Shown here piece after piece: positions 39,793-48,066 of a stretch of 64,000 nucleotides of DNA. Below the pieces are notes generated by a model. That model ran no database searches. It was not told where the DNA came from and worked only from the letters and a program-made list of their open reading frames with translations. Every line of letters begins with the position of its first letter. Within the stretch, counting starts at the first letter, position 1. This stretch comes from Microbacterium kyungheense (GTDB lineage Bacteria > Actinomycetota > Actinomycetes > Actinomycetales > Microbacteriaceae): NCBI RefSeq assembly GCF_006783905.1, contig NZ_VFPE01000001.1, positions 1,054,001-1,118,000 of the forward strand, given 5' to 3'. The position numbers and the translations under genes are program-made.

Positions 39793-41070
39793 ATGCCGCG
39801 GCCCGCGGCCCGCGGCCCGTCCGAAGACTCCGGCCGGCACGGGGCCGTGGAATCGGGAAGGGCCGCGGCATCCGACCGGCTCCTCGGCGTCGTCGTCCGC
39901 GAGGAGTCCGCCCGCATCACCGCGGCACTGACGGCGTCGTTCGGCAGCTTCGATGTCGCCGAGGAAGCCGTCGCCGAGGCCGTCGAGGAGGCGCTGCGCG
40001 AGTGGCGGCGCCGCGGGATCCCGCCGAAGCCCGGCGCGTGGCTGATGCAGGCGGCGCGCCACAACGCCCTCGATCGCGTGAGGCGTGCGCGGGTGCTGCG
40101 CGACAAGGTCGCCCTGCTGCCGGAACCTCTCCCGGCCGGAGCTTCGGCGCCCGCCGACGAGCGCCTGCCGCTGCTGTTCGGCTGCTGCCACCCGGCGCTC
40201 GCGCCCGACGCGCAGCTCGCCCTGACGCTGCGGGCGGTGTGCGGCCTGACCACGGCGCAGATCGCGCGGGCCACATTCTCGACCGAACCGGCCACCGGCC
40301 AGCGCATCTCGCGGGCCAAGCGCAAGATCGCCGACAGCGGCATCCCGTTGCGCGTGCCGTCCGGGCCGGACGCCGCCGCCCGCCTCGACCTCGTGCTCAC
40401 GGTCGTGTCGGTGACGTACAGCGAGGCGCACTTCGTCGCGGGAGCGGATGCCGCCGCCGACCGCGATCCGGCCGACGACGCGCTGTGGCTGGCCGAGGTG
40501 ATCGCCGACGCCCTGCCGCGGGCAGCGGAGGCGCACGGCCTCCTGGCTCTCCTGCGGTTCCACCGCGCCCGCGAGTCGGCGCGGTCGGTGGACGGCGAGC
40601 TGGTGCTGCTCGCCGACCAGGACCGCTCACGCTGGGACGCCGGTCTGATCGCGGGCGCCCGCGACGAGCTCGAACGCGCGGCGCGCCTGCGCCGGCCCGG
40701 ACGCTGGCAGCTCCACGCGGCGATCGCCGCGTGCCACGCGGACGCCTCGGATGCCGCCTCCACGGATTGGCTCCAGGTCCTCACCCTCTACGACATGCTG
40801 CTCGCCTACGACCGGACCCCGGTCGTGCGCCTGAACCGCGCCGTCGCGCTCGCACGCGTCGAGGGCGCGGACGCCGCTCTCGACGAGGTCGACGCGCTCG
40901 CCGACGCGCTCGCCCGTTCGCACCTCTGGCACGCCGTCCGGGCATCGCTGCTGCGCGAGGCCGGACGCGACGACGAGGCGCTCGCCGCCGACCTGCGCGC
41001 CCTGGAGCTCACCGCGAACGAGGCCGAGCGCCGTCTGCTCGCAGCCCGCACGGGTGGTGCCGGCCGCTGA
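39793..41070 (+). CDS. ECF sigma factor, ECF42-type with C-terminal extension
   Basis: 425 residues. Region 2 is at about 30-95 (SFDVAEEAVAEAVEEALREW, ARHNALDRVRR). Region 4 is around 130-180 (LTLRAVCGLTTAQIARATF, GQRISRAKRKIA). About 230 residues follow, rich in Ala/Leu helices and TPR-like, ending YDMLLAYDRTPVVRLNRAVA onward. That is the hallmark of ECF42, which has a C-terminal control domain in place of an anti-sigma factor. The DGPF gene just upstream agrees. The targets are often the DGPF operon itself. Start ATG 39793 is the first in-frame start after the YCII stop. Confidence 0.88.
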   Translation: MPRPAARGPSEDSGRHGAVESGRAAASDRLLGVVVREESARITAALTASFGSFDVAEEAVAEAVEEALREWRRRGIPPKPGAWLMQAARHNALDRVRRARVLRDKVALLPEPLPAGASAPADERLPLLFGCCHPALAPDAQLALTLRAVCGLTTAQIARATFSTEPATGQRISRAKRKIADSGIPLRVPSGPDAAARLDLVLTVVSVTYSEAHFVAGADAAADRDPADDALWLAEVIADALPRAAEAHGLLALLRFHRARESARSVDGELVLLADQDRSRWDAGLIAGARDELERAARLRRPGRWQLHAAIAACHADASDAASTDWLQVLTLYDMLLAYDRTPVVRLNRAVALARVEGADAALDEVDALADALARSHLWHAVRASLLREAGRDDEALAADLRALELTANEAERRLLAARTGGAGR

Positions 41071-41079
41071 GCGACGGGG

Positions 41080-43050
41080 TCAGGCGAAGGCCTGCTCGAC
41101 CAGTCGCTGCAGCGTGGTCATGCCGTCGCGCGACAGGATCGACTCGAGGTGCCCCTGCACCGACGCGAAGGCGGGGCCGCGCAGCGCATAGACGTCCCCG
41201 GCGTCGTCGGCGGCCACCTCGGCACCGGCCACCTCCGTCGTCCCGGCCGGGACGCGCGCGGTGAAGGTGTTGTAGAACCCGATCGAGGCCGGCATCCCGA
41301 ACACGTCCACGGTCTTCTGCAGACCCTGGTGCGGGGCATCCAGCGGAGCGAGCTCGATCCCGAACGAATCGGCCAGGATCTGGTGGCTGAGGCAGACCGC
41401 GAGCAGGGGAGTGGCGGCGTCACGGCGGCGCGCGACGACCTCGCGCATGCGGCGGATGCGAGGGTTGCCGGCATCCCGCGGATCGCCCGGTCCCGGGCCC
41501 GACACGAGCAGCTCCGCGGCGTCGACCTGCGCGTCGGTGACCTCGTTCCAGGGTGCGATCTCGACCGCGAGGCCGAGGTGGCGCAGCTGGTGCGCGAGCA
41601 TCCTCGTGAAGCGGTCCTCGGCGTCCACGACGAGGGCCGAGCGCCCGGCGAACGGCGCCGGGCCCGACGTGCCCTGCGGGTTCAGCCAGAACTCGGCGAG
41701 CCGTGCGTTGCGCGAGGCGAGCAGCTGGGCGATCGCCGGGTCGTCGGCCAGGCGCCGCGGGGCGGCGGCCGGGGCGTCCTCGTCGATCTCGGTCGCGCCG
41801 CCTGCGACGGCGTCGAGCACGGCTGCGCCGCCCGCCTCGGGGGCGTCGCCGGCCGCCTGCTCGGCGGCCACGTCGCGGGGCACCGCGCCGATGGCACCCA
41901 GCACGCCGGCCGCCTTGCCGTGCGTCTCGCCGACCTCGCCGTACGGGTCGGAGTGGCGCACGAGCGTCGCGCCCACGGGGACGCGCAGGCGTCCGTCCTG
42001 CAGGTACGCGGTGCGGATCAGGATCGGCGCGTCGAGGTCGTGGGTCGGCTCGTCGGCGAGCAGCGTCTCATGGGGCGTGAACAATGCGGCCACCCCCGAG
42101 TAGTAGCCGCGGGGGGTCGTCTCGTGGCGGGTGATGACCGTGCAGGCGTTCTGCATCGGCGAGCCCGTCACCGTCGGCGCGAACATCGTCTCGCGCAGGA
42201 TGTCGCGGGGGTCCAGCTTGCTGCGCCCGCGCAGCACGTACTCGGTGTGGGTGAGGCGCGACATCTCTTTGAGGTGCGGGCCGGTGATGCGGCCGCCGTC
42301 CGAGCAGACCGCGCTCATCATCTTGAGCTCCTCGTCGACGACCATGAAGAGCTCCTCGGTCTCTTTGGTCGACCGCAGGAACTCGGTGAGCGTCTCGACG
42401 GTCGCCCCTCCGGCCGGGTGGCGGAAGGTGCCCGAGATGGGGTTCATGGTCACCACGCCGTCGCGGGCGCTCACGTGCGCCTCGGGGCTCGCCCCGACCG
42501 CCACGTGGCCGGGGGTGACGACCGCGAAGGTCCAGTACGCGCCTCGCTCGTGCTCGAGCAGCGCACGGAACCACGTGAGGGCGGCGGTGGCGGCATCCGT
42601 CGACACTCCCGCGGTGAAGTCGCGGCGGATGACGAAGTTGGCCCCCTCGCCGCGGCCGATCTCATCGGCGATGACCCGGCGCACGATGTCGGCGTAGTCC
42701 TCGTCGGCGATGTCGAAGCCGGGCTCGTCGAGGGCGATCGGCTCGGCGGGCAGCTGCGCCAGGGCGTCTTCGCGGGGGATCGCGGCGCGCTCGGTCACGA
42801 CGAGGCAGCGCAGCGGGGCGTCGTCGTCATGGCATTCGAAGCCGCGTTCGCGCACCTGCCGGAACGGCACGAGCGCGAGCACCTCGCGCGGAGCGCCCGC
42901 GGCGTCGGTGAGCGGGATGTCGCCCAGCAGGTCGACGTCGACGATGTCGCCGGCGAGCACCTCGACGGTGGCGCCGTCGCGGGCGATGAGGGCGAAGGGA
43001 AGGCCGCTCTGGGCGATCTCGCGGAGGGAGCGGTGGGCGAGGCCGGTCAT
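41080..43050 (-). CDS. Anthranilate synthase, TrpE-TrpG fusion (PhzE-like)
   Basis: Converts chorismate and glutamine to anthranilate. It has 656 residues. The chorismate-binding TrpE part (about 1-420) shows EGANFVIRRDF, MNPISGTFRHP and LTHTEYVLRGRS. The glutamine amidotransferase part (about 460-656) has VCLSHQILADSFG with the catalytic Cys and VQGHLES with the His-Glu pair. PhzE-type fusions of this length can make ADIC for phenazines, but no other phz gene is here. The Trp-codon leader and attenuator just upstream argue for tryptophan control. ATG 43050 is chosen because the longer frame to 43182 would read through the attenuator. Confidence 0.88.
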   Translation of the reverse strand: MTGLAHRSLREIAQSGLPFALIARDGATVEVLAGDIVDVDLLGDIPLTDAAGAPREVLALVPFRQVRERGFECHDDDAPLRCLVVTERAAIPREDALAQLPAEPIALDEPGFDIADEDYADIVRRVIADEIGRGEGANFVIRRDFTAGVSTDAATAALTWFRALLEHERGAYWTFAVVTPGHVAVGASPEAHVSARDGVVTMNPISGTFRHPAGGATVETLTEFLRSTKETEELFMVVDEELKMMSAVCSDGGRITGPHLKEMSRLTHTEYVLRGRSKLDPRDILRETMFAPTVTGSPMQNACTVITRHETTPRGYYSGVAALFTPHETLLADEPTHDLDAPILIRTAYLQDGRLRVPVGATLVRHSDPYGEVGETHGKAAGVLGAIGAVPRDVAAEQAAGDAPEAGGAAVLDAVAGGATEIDEDAPAAAPRRLADDPAIAQLLASRNARLAEFWLNPQGTSGPAPFAGRSALVVDAEDRFTRMLAHQLRHLGLAVEIAPWNEVTDAQVDAAELLVSGPGPGDPRDAGNPRIRRMREVVARRRDAATPLLAVCLSHQILADSFGIELAPLDAPHQGLQKTVDVFGMPASIGFYNTFTARVPAGTTEVAGAEVAADDAGDVYALRGPAFASVQGHLESILSRDGMTTLQRLVEQAFA

Positions 43051-43097
43051 GGCTGCAGTTCTTTCGTCGTGGGGGAGGCTTCCCTTACGAAAAAGAA

Positions 43098-43116
43098 GAC
43101 CGCCCCGGGGGCGGTC
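43098..43116 (-). terminator. Trp attenuator terminator
   Basis: Minus strand GACCGCCCC / GGGGCGGTC arms with the TTCTTTTT tract just after (complement of 43090-43097). A clear intrinsic terminator 48 nt before the anthranilate synthase ATG. Confidence 0.88.
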
Positions 43117-43130
43117 GTCGGTCGCGCGAA

Positions 43131-43150
43131 CCCACCGCCTATGCGGTGGG
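43131..43150 (-). promoter_or_regulatory. Attenuator 1:2 hairpin
   Basis: Perfect 8-bp stem cccaccgc / gcggtggg with a 4-nt loop that holds part of the leader stop codon. Its 3' arm (GGCGGT) can pair with ACCGCC of the terminator, giving the antiterminator when ribosomes stall on the Trp codons. Confidence 0.75.
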
Positions 43151-43174
43151 CCACCAGAGAAGTCGCGCGGACAT
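43139..43174 (-). CDS. Trp leader peptide
   Basis: An 11-residue ORF, MSARLLWWPTA, with two tandem Trp codons (complement of 43151-43156). It lies in front of the anthranilate synthase and ends in the first hairpin of an attenuator. Ribosome stalling at the Trp codons when charged tRNA-Trp is scarce would let the antiterminator form. The ATG is 6 nt after a TATCGT -10 box, so the leader is translated from a leaderless mRNA. Too short for ordinary gene finders. Confidence 0.82.
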   Translation of the reverse strand: MSARLLWWPTA

Positions 43175-43180
43175 GCGGTC

Positions 43181-43186
43181 ACGATA
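43181..43186 (-). promoter_or_regulatory. -10 box of the trp leader transcript
   Basis: TATCGT on the minus strand, 6 nt before the leader ATG (43174). It lies back to back with the ispG promoter. Confidence 0.6.
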
Positions 43187-43244
43187 GCAGAGAGTGGATG
43201 CCGCGCCCGGCCTCGTTACCGACGCCACGATGTCGTCACGCGCG

Positions 43245-43250
43245 TAGGCT
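43245..43250 (+). promoter_or_regulatory. -10 box (leaderless) of ispG
   Basis: TAGGCT exactly 6 nt before GTG 43257. The intervening GGGGAG could also act as a short ribosome site. Confidence 0.7.
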
Positions 43251-43256
43251 GGGGAG

Positions 43257-44408
43257 GTGCCAGCCGTGAATCTCGGGATGCCCAAGGTCCCCGAAACGCT
43301 CGCCCCCCGCCGCAAGAGCCGCCAGATCAAGGTGGGCAAGGTGCTGGTCGGAGGCGACGCCCCCGTGAGCGTGCAGTCGATGACGACGACGCCCACGACG
43401 AACATCAACGCGACCCTGCAGCAGATCGCGGAGCTCACCGCCTCGGGCTGCGAGATCGTGCGCGTCGCCGTGCCGTCGCAGGACGACGCCGACGTGCTGC
43501 ACATCATCGCGGCCAAGAGCCAGATCCCGGTGATCGCCGACATCCACTTCCAGCCGAAGTACGTGTTCCAGGCCATCGACGCCGGCTGCGGCGCGGTGCG
43601 CGTGAACCCCGGCAACATCCGCAAGTTCGACGACCAGGTCGGCGCGATCGCCGCAGCCGCGAAGGCCGCGGGCGTGTCGCTGCGCATCGGCGTGAACGCC
43701 GGGTCGCTCGATCGGCGCCTGCTGGAGAAGTACGGCAAGGCGACCCCCGAGGCGCTCGTCGAGAGCGCCGTGTGGGAGGCATCCCTCTTCGAGGAGCACG
43801 ACTTCCACGACTTCAAGATCTCGGTCAAGCACAACGACCCGATCGTCATGGTGAAGGCCTACCGGCTGCTCGCAGAGCGGGGCGACTGGCCCCTCCACCT
43901 CGGCGTGACCGAGGCCGGGCCCGCCTTCCAGGGCACGATCAAATCCGCGACGGCGTTCGGCATCCTGCTGGCAGAGGGCATCGGCGACACGATCCGCGTC
44001 TCGCTGTCGGCGCCGCCGGCCGAAGAGGTCAAGGTCGGCCACCAGATCCTGCAGTCGCTGAACCTCCGTGAGCGCAAGCTCGAGATCGTGTCGTGCCCGT
44101 CGTGCGGGCGCGCGCAGGTCGACGTCTACACGCTGGCCGACAACGTGACCGAGGGCCTGAAGGACATGACCGTGCCGCTGCGCGTCGCGGTGATGGGCTG
44201 TGTCGTGAACGGTCCGGGTGAGGCCCGTGAGGCCGACCTCGGCGTCGCGTCAGGCAACGGCAAGGGCCAGATCTTCGTGAAGGGCCAGGTCATCAAGACC
44301 GTGCCCGAGTCCGAGATCGTCGCCACCCTCATCGAGGAGGCCAACCGCATCGCCGACGAGATGGGCCCTGAGGCCCCCGTCGGCACCGCGCAGGTCGTCA
44401 CCTCGTAG
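43257..44408 (+). CDS. ispG: 4-hydroxy-3-methylbut-2-en-1-yl diphosphate synthase
   Basis: The penultimate MEP-pathway enzyme, a [4Fe-4S] reductase acting on MEcPP. It has 383 residues. The TIM-barrel domain starts with [20 protein letters not shown]. The cluster cysteines are in [11 protein letters not shown] (about 281-284, CxxC) and [11 protein letters not shown] (about 316), with the Glu that can be a fourth ligand. GTG 43257 is fixed by the -10 box. The phosphotransferase gene starts 2 nt after the stop, so the two share an operon. It is the third member of the dispersed dxr-rip-ispG set. Confidence 0.96.
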   Translation: MPAVNLGMPKVPETLAPRRKSRQIKVGKVLVGGDAPVSVQSMTTTPTTNINATLQQIAELTASGCEIVRVAVPSQDDADVLHIIAAKSQIPVIADIHFQPKYVFQAIDAGCGAVRVNPGNIRKFDDQVGAIAAAAKAAGVSLRIGVNAGSLDRRLLEKYGKATPEALVESAVWEASLFEEHDFHDFKISVKHNDPIVMVKAYRLLAERGDWPLHLGVTEAGPAFQGTIKSATAFGILLAEGIGDTIRVSLSAPPAEEVKVGHQILQSLNLRERKLEIVSCPSCGRAQVDVYTLADNVTEGLKDMTVPLRVAVMGCVVNGPGEAREADLGVASGNGKGQIFVKGQVIKTVPESEIVATLIEEANRIADEMGPEAPVGTAQVVTS

Positions 44409-44410
44409 TC

Positions 44411-45274
44411 GTGGGCGCTGCGGGCTTCGGCCGGCTGTCCGCGGCGCAGCGCGCTCGTGTCGACGAGTGGATGCCGGCAGCCGAGGTGGTCGCCGACCTG
44501 AGCTGGAACCAGGTCGAGACGATCGTCCTGCGCGTGCGCCAGGGCGACGCCGAGTTCGTCGTGAAGGCCGCCGGCCCCGACGTGCGCCATTTCGGCCGCG
44601 AGCTCGACGCGCACCTCGGCGGACTGCTGTCGGTCTGGGCGGGCGCGGGCCGAGCGCCCGTGCTGCGCCACCACGACCGTGAGGCTCGGGTGCTCGTCAC
44701 GGCCTGGCTGCCGGGCGAGCTGGCCTACCGCACCCCATGGGGCATCGATCCCGGCGTGCACCGGCGTGCGGGGTCGCTGCTGCGCGAGTTCCACGCGCAG
44801 GCGGTGCGTCCGTCGGAGGGGACGGATGCCGCGGCCACCGCCCGAGCGCTGGCCTGGCTGGATGCACCCCACGCCGTCGCGCCGGCGGTCGAGGCACGGC
44901 TGCGTGACGCGCTCGCCGCGCTGGGACCCATCGAGGCCGACCTCGTGCCGACGCACGGCGACTGGCAGCCGCGCAACTGGCTCGTCGACGGCGACGCGGT
45001 GCGCGTCATCGACTTCGGCCGCTTCGCGTTCCGGCCCGCGGCGAGCGACTTCGTGCGCCTGTCGGCCCAGGAGTGGCGTGCGGAGCCCGCGTGCGAAGCG
45101 GCTTTCTTCGACGGCTACGGCGCCGACCCGCGGCATCCCGATCACTGGCTGCTCATGCGACTGCGCGAGGCGATCGGGACGGCGTGCTGGGCCCATCAGG
45201 TGGGTGACGTCGCGTTCGAGGCGCAGGGCCATCGCATGATCGCCGACGCGCTGGCCGAGTTCGACGACCGCTGA
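44411..45274 (+). CDS. Aminoglycoside phosphotransferase-fold kinase
   Basis: 287 residues. The kinase-like (APH/ChoK) fold is shown by the catalytic loop THGDWQPRNWLVDG (HGDxxxxN, about 180) and the DFG-like VIDFGRF (about 200). The N-lobe shows EFVVKAAGP, with the ATP-binding Lys. The substrate is unknown: members phosphorylate antibiotics, choline, homoserine or other small alcohols. It sits 2 nt after ispG and is probably co-transcribed, but an isoprenoid role is not evident. GTG start. Confidence 0.8.
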   Translation: MGAAGFGRLSAAQRARVDEWMPAAEVVADLSWNQVETIVLRVRQGDAEFVVKAAGPDVRHFGRELDAHLGGLLSVWAGAGRAPVLRHHDREARVLVTAWLPGELAYRTPWGIDPGVHRRAGSLLREFHAQAVRPSEGTDAAATARALAWLDAPHAVAPAVEARLRDALAALGPIEADLVPTHGDWQPRNWLVDGDAVRVIDFGRFAFRPAASDFVRLSAQEWRAEPACEAAFFDGYGADPRHPDHWLLMRLREAIGTACWAHQVGDVAFEAQGHRMIADALAEFDDR

Positions 45275-45301
45275 GCCGGACCTCGCTGCGACTTCGCGCG
45301 G

Positions 45302-45425
45302 CGGCATCCTCACGCGGTCGAAATCGGCACGCGCTGTCGTTCTCTTCCCACCCCGATTGTCCGCGCTGTCGAAATCGGCACGCGCGCCAGCTTCTTTCAA
45401 CAGCGGATGCCGGAAACGACAGCGC
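45302..45425. repeat. Direct and inverted repeats between convergent genes
   Basis: An 18-nt direct repeat gtcgaaatcggcacgcgc occurs at 45317-45334 and 45368-45385 (51-nt period). An 11-nt inverted pair gcgctgtcgtt / aacgacagcgc (45331, 45415) and an outer CGGCATCC / GGATGCCG pair (45302, 45405) enclose it. The 168-nt gap holds no gene; it may act as a bidirectional terminator. Confidence 0.65.
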
Positions 45426-45442
45426 GAGCGCACACGCCCGGG

Positions 45443-46039
45443 TCACGCACGCCCGCGTCGAGCCTGGTGCTGCCACGCGATGATCGCGGCGGCGACGGTG
45501 AGGATCGGCGCTTCGCCGACGCGGTGGTCGTCGCCCCGCACCAGACGCGCGGCGAGGTCCGGACGCACGGCCCACAGGTACTCGCGGCCGACGACGGCGT
45601 GGGGCGCGTGCGAGACGATCTTGATGGTGTCGGCGTCCTCGACGAGCGGGACGGCGAACCGGATGTTCTCGGCGGTCGTGCGACTCTGCGTGTCGAGGCG
45701 GATCGGGCCGGTGTAGCCGCGCTCGCGCGCGTACCGGGCCATGAGCTCGGCCTCGGGCACATCGCCGCCGACCGCGCCGCCGCACAGCACCAGGACGCTC
45801 TCGGACGCCGCCGGGTCCTGCGAGCGCAGGCCCGCCCGCACGCGGTGGCGGTTGACGAAGTTGGCGCGTGTTCCCGTGTTGCGGTACCCCAGCACGACGA
45901 CCGCCTCGCGGCCTCCGGGCACCCCGGAGTCGCCGAGCGCCTGACGGGACGTGCGCCAGTGCACCGCCTCCGCCCACGAGAGGAGGGCGGCGGCCGCGGC
46001 GGCCGTCACGCCGGCCAGGATCAGCAGGAGGCGACGCAC
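45443..46039 (-). CDS. DUF218 (YdcF-like) membrane-anchored protein
   Basis: 198 residues. One N-terminal membrane helix (RLLLILAGVTAAAAAALLSW) is followed by a DUF218 domain with AVVVLGYRN, VLVLCGGAVGGDVPEAELM and DTQSRTTAENI (the conserved D-S-T-N group). In E. coli family members (ElyC/SanA/YdcF) act in cell-envelope metabolism; the substrate here is unknown. GTG 46039 lies 7 nt after a TAGGGT -10 on the minus strand (complement of 46047-46052), so a leaderless mRNA is likely. Confidence 0.85.
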   Translation of the reverse strand: MRRLLLILAGVTAAAAAALLSWAEAVHWRTSRQALGDSGVPGGREAVVVLGYRNTGTRANFVNRHRVRAGLRSQDPAASESVLVLCGGAVGGDVPEAELMARYARERGYTGPIRLDTQSRTTAENIRFAVPLVEDADTIKIVSHAPHAVVGREYLWAVRPDLAARLVRGDDHRVGEAPILTVAAAIIAWQHQARRGRA

Positions 46040-46046
46040 ACCCCCG

Positions 46047-46052
46047 ACCCTA
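46047..46052 (-). promoter_or_regulatory. -10 box of the DUF218 gene
   Basis: TAGGGT on the minus strand, 7 nt before GTG 46039, in the 51-nt divergent gap. Confidence 0.5.
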
Positions 46053-46077
46053 GAGGCATCCGCGTCGCCCGACGTGG

Positions 46078-46083
46078 CAGGAT
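46078..46083 (+). promoter_or_regulatory. -10 candidate of the metallophosphoesterase
   Basis: CAGGAT, 7 nt before GTG 46091. Weak but in the expected place. Confidence 0.4.
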
Positions 46084-46090
46084 CACGAGC

Positions 46091-46837
46091 GTGCCCCTCG
46101 AACGGATCGCCCTCATCTCTGACATCCACGGCAATCTGACGGCTCTCGACGCCGTGCTGGCGGACATCGCCCGGCGCGGCATCCATCGCATCATCAATCT
46201 CGGCGACAACGCCGGCAAGGGGCCGCGCGGCGGCGCCGTGGTCGACCGGGTCCGCGAGGTGTGCGAGGTGAACCTCCGTGGAAACTGGGACGACTTCCTC
46301 GACGGCATCACCGATGACGAGCCCGAAGAGATGCGGTGGTGGCGCGACGAGCTGTCGGCGTCGCAGCGACGGTGGCTGCGCACCCTGCCGCTGAGCCACG
46401 ACCTGGCACTCAGCGGCCGGCGCGTGCGGCTGTTCCACGCGTCGGCGGAGAGCCCTCACGTGCGGGTGCGCTTCCGTCACACCGACGAGCAGTTCGACGG
46501 CATGTTCCTGACGACCGAGATGACCGGCGACGGCCCCGCGCCGACGGTCGTCGGGTACGGCGACATCCATGACGCCTACCTCGAGTCCCGCGACGGGCGC
46601 ACTCTCTTCAACGTGGGCAGCGTCGGCAATCCGCTGGACGAGCCGATGCCGAGCTACGTGATCCTCGAGGGCGTGCCCGACACCGCGGACGCGGCGCCGT
46701 TCGAGGTGCGCTTCGTGCGCGTCCCGTACGACGTCGAGGCCGAGATCGCGGTCGCCGAGAGGGTCGGGATGCCGCAGGCCGACGTCTGGGCCGTCGAGCT
46801 GCGCACCGCCGTGTACCGGGGACGGCAGAACGCATGA
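46091..46837 (+). CDS. Calcineurin-like metallophosphoesterase (YfcE/MJ0936-like)
   Basis: 248 residues. The metal motifs of a single-domain phosphodiesterase are clear: LISDIHGNLTAL (DxH), NLGDNAGKGP (GD), LRGNWDDF (GN[HW]-like, here Trp for His) and FNVGSVGNP (GxVGN). The third motif of the family is normally GNHD or GNCD, so GNWDD is typical of this subgroup, which acts on cyclic nucleotides or other diesters; the substrate is unknown. GTG 46091 is chosen because the domain starts at once. It overlaps BenE (ATGA). Confidence 0.85.
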   Translation: MPLERIALISDIHGNLTALDAVLADIARRGIHRIINLGDNAGKGPRGGAVVDRVREVCEVNLRGNWDDFLDGITDDEPEEMRWWRDELSASQRRWLRTLPLSHDLALSGRRVRLFHASAESPHVRVRFRHTDEQFDGMFLTTEMTGDGPAPTVVGYGDIHDAYLESRDGRTLFNVGSVGNPLDEPMPSYVILEGVPDTADAAPFEVRFVRVPYDVEAEIAVAERVGMPQADVWAVELRTAVYRGRQNA

Positions 46838-48051
46838 GCGACGCCGCCGACTCCCCGCCGGACGCCGGGGCCACGGAACCCCGCGCGCCGCTGTCGCGCC
46901 CGATCGTTGCCGGCATCGTCACGGCGCTCGTCGGCGTCACCAGCTCGTTCGCCGTCGTGCTCACCGGACTGGACGCGGTCGGTGCGACGCCCGCGCAGGC
47001 GGCGAGCGGACTGCTGGCGCTGTGCCTGACGATGGGGGCGGCGTCCATCCTCATCGCCTGGCGCTACCGGATGCCGATCACGGTCGCGTGGTCGACGCCC
47101 GGTGCCGCAGTGCTCGCGGCGACCGGCTCCGTCGAGGGAGGCTGGCCGGCGGCGGTCGGCGCGTTCCTCGTGACGGCGGGCCTGATCCTGCTCACCGCGC
47201 TGTGGCCGCAGCTCGGTCGGCTGATCGCCCGCATCCCGCCGTCCATCGCGCAGGCGATGCTCGCCGGGGTGCTCCTGCCGCTGTGCCTGGCGCCGGTCAC
47301 CGGGATCGTCGCCGACCCGTGGGCAGTGGCGCCCGTCGTGATCGTGTGGCTCCTCGGAGTGCGGTTCGCGCCCCGCTGGGCCGTGCCGCTGGCGTTCGTG
47401 GCGGCCGCCGTCGTGGTCGGCGTGCATGTCGTGACCACGGGCGCCTCGATCGACCCGGGAGTGCTGATCCCGCGACTCGACTTCACGGTGCCCACGCTCA
47501 CGCTCGGCGCCGTGGTCGGCCTTGCGCTGCCGCTGTTCCTCGTGACGATGGCGTCGCAGAACGTGCCCGGCGTGGCGATCATGCGCAGCTTCGGCTACGA
47601 GGTGCCCTGGCGCCCCGCGATGCTCGTGACCGGTGTCGGCACGGCCCTGGGTGCGACCGCCGGCGGGCACGCGATCAACCTCGCGGCCATCAGCGCCGCG
47701 CTCGCCGCCGCCCCCGATGCCGATCCCGACGCGAGGCGCCGGTGGGTCGCGGGCGTCTCGACGGGCGCCTCGGGCATCGTGCTGGGCGGCCTGTCGGCGG
47801 CTCTCGTGGCGCTCGTTGTGGTGGCGCCGGAGGCCGTCATCCCGGCGGTCGCCGGCATCGCGCTGTTCGCGGCGTTCGGATCGGCCGTCCAGCAGGCGAT
47901 CGACGATCCGGGGGAGCGGCTGCCCGCTGTCGTGACCTTCCTCGTGGCAGCCTCCGGCGTGGCGATCGCCGGCGTCAGCGCCGCCTTCTGGGCACTCGCG
48001 GCCGGGCTCGTCGTGCGCGAGGTGCTGCACGTCGGGCGCCGCCGGACCTGA
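46834..48051 (+). CDS. BenE-family benzoate/proton symporter
   Basis: A membrane transporter of 405 residues with about 12 helices. It contains GATPAQAASGLLALCLTMG, MPITVAWSTPGAAVLA, MASQNVPGVAIMRSFGYEVP and GGHAINLAAISAA, all typical of BenE. The substrate is assumed to be an aromatic acid; no benzoate catabolic gene is nearby. ATG overlaps the metallophosphoesterase stop, so the pair is co-translated, although their functions are not obviously linked. Confidence 0.85.
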   Translation: MSDAADSPPDAGATEPRAPLSRPIVAGIVTALVGVTSSFAVVLTGLDAVGATPAQAASGLLALCLTMGAASILIAWRYRMPITVAWSTPGAAVLAATGSVEGGWPAAVGAFLVTAGLILLTALWPQLGRLIARIPPSIAQAMLAGVLLPLCLAPVTGIVADPWAVAPVVIVWLLGVRFAPRWAVPLAFVAAAVVVGVHVVTTGASIDPGVLIPRLDFTVPTLTLGAVVGLALPLFLVTMASQNVPGVAIMRSFGYEVPWRPAMLVTGVGTALGATAGGHAINLAAISAALAAAPDADPDARRRWVAGVSTGASGIVLGGLSAALVALVVVAPEAVIPAVAGIALFAAFGSAVQQAIDDPGERLPAVVTFLVAASGVAIAGVSAAFWALAAGLVVREVLHVGRRRT

Positions 48052-48066
48052 GAAGCGGCGCTGCCG

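Noticed and set aside
41080..43050. Phenazine cluster suggested by the PhzE-like fusion
   Set aside because: No phzA/B/D/F/G-like neighbour is present and a Trp attenuator controls the gene; an anthranilate role is simpler.
43051..43182. Longer start of the anthranilate synthase at 43182
   Set aside because: The extra 44 codons run through the attenuator hairpins and U-tract and have no similarity to TrpE. The leader peptide in another frame explains the region.
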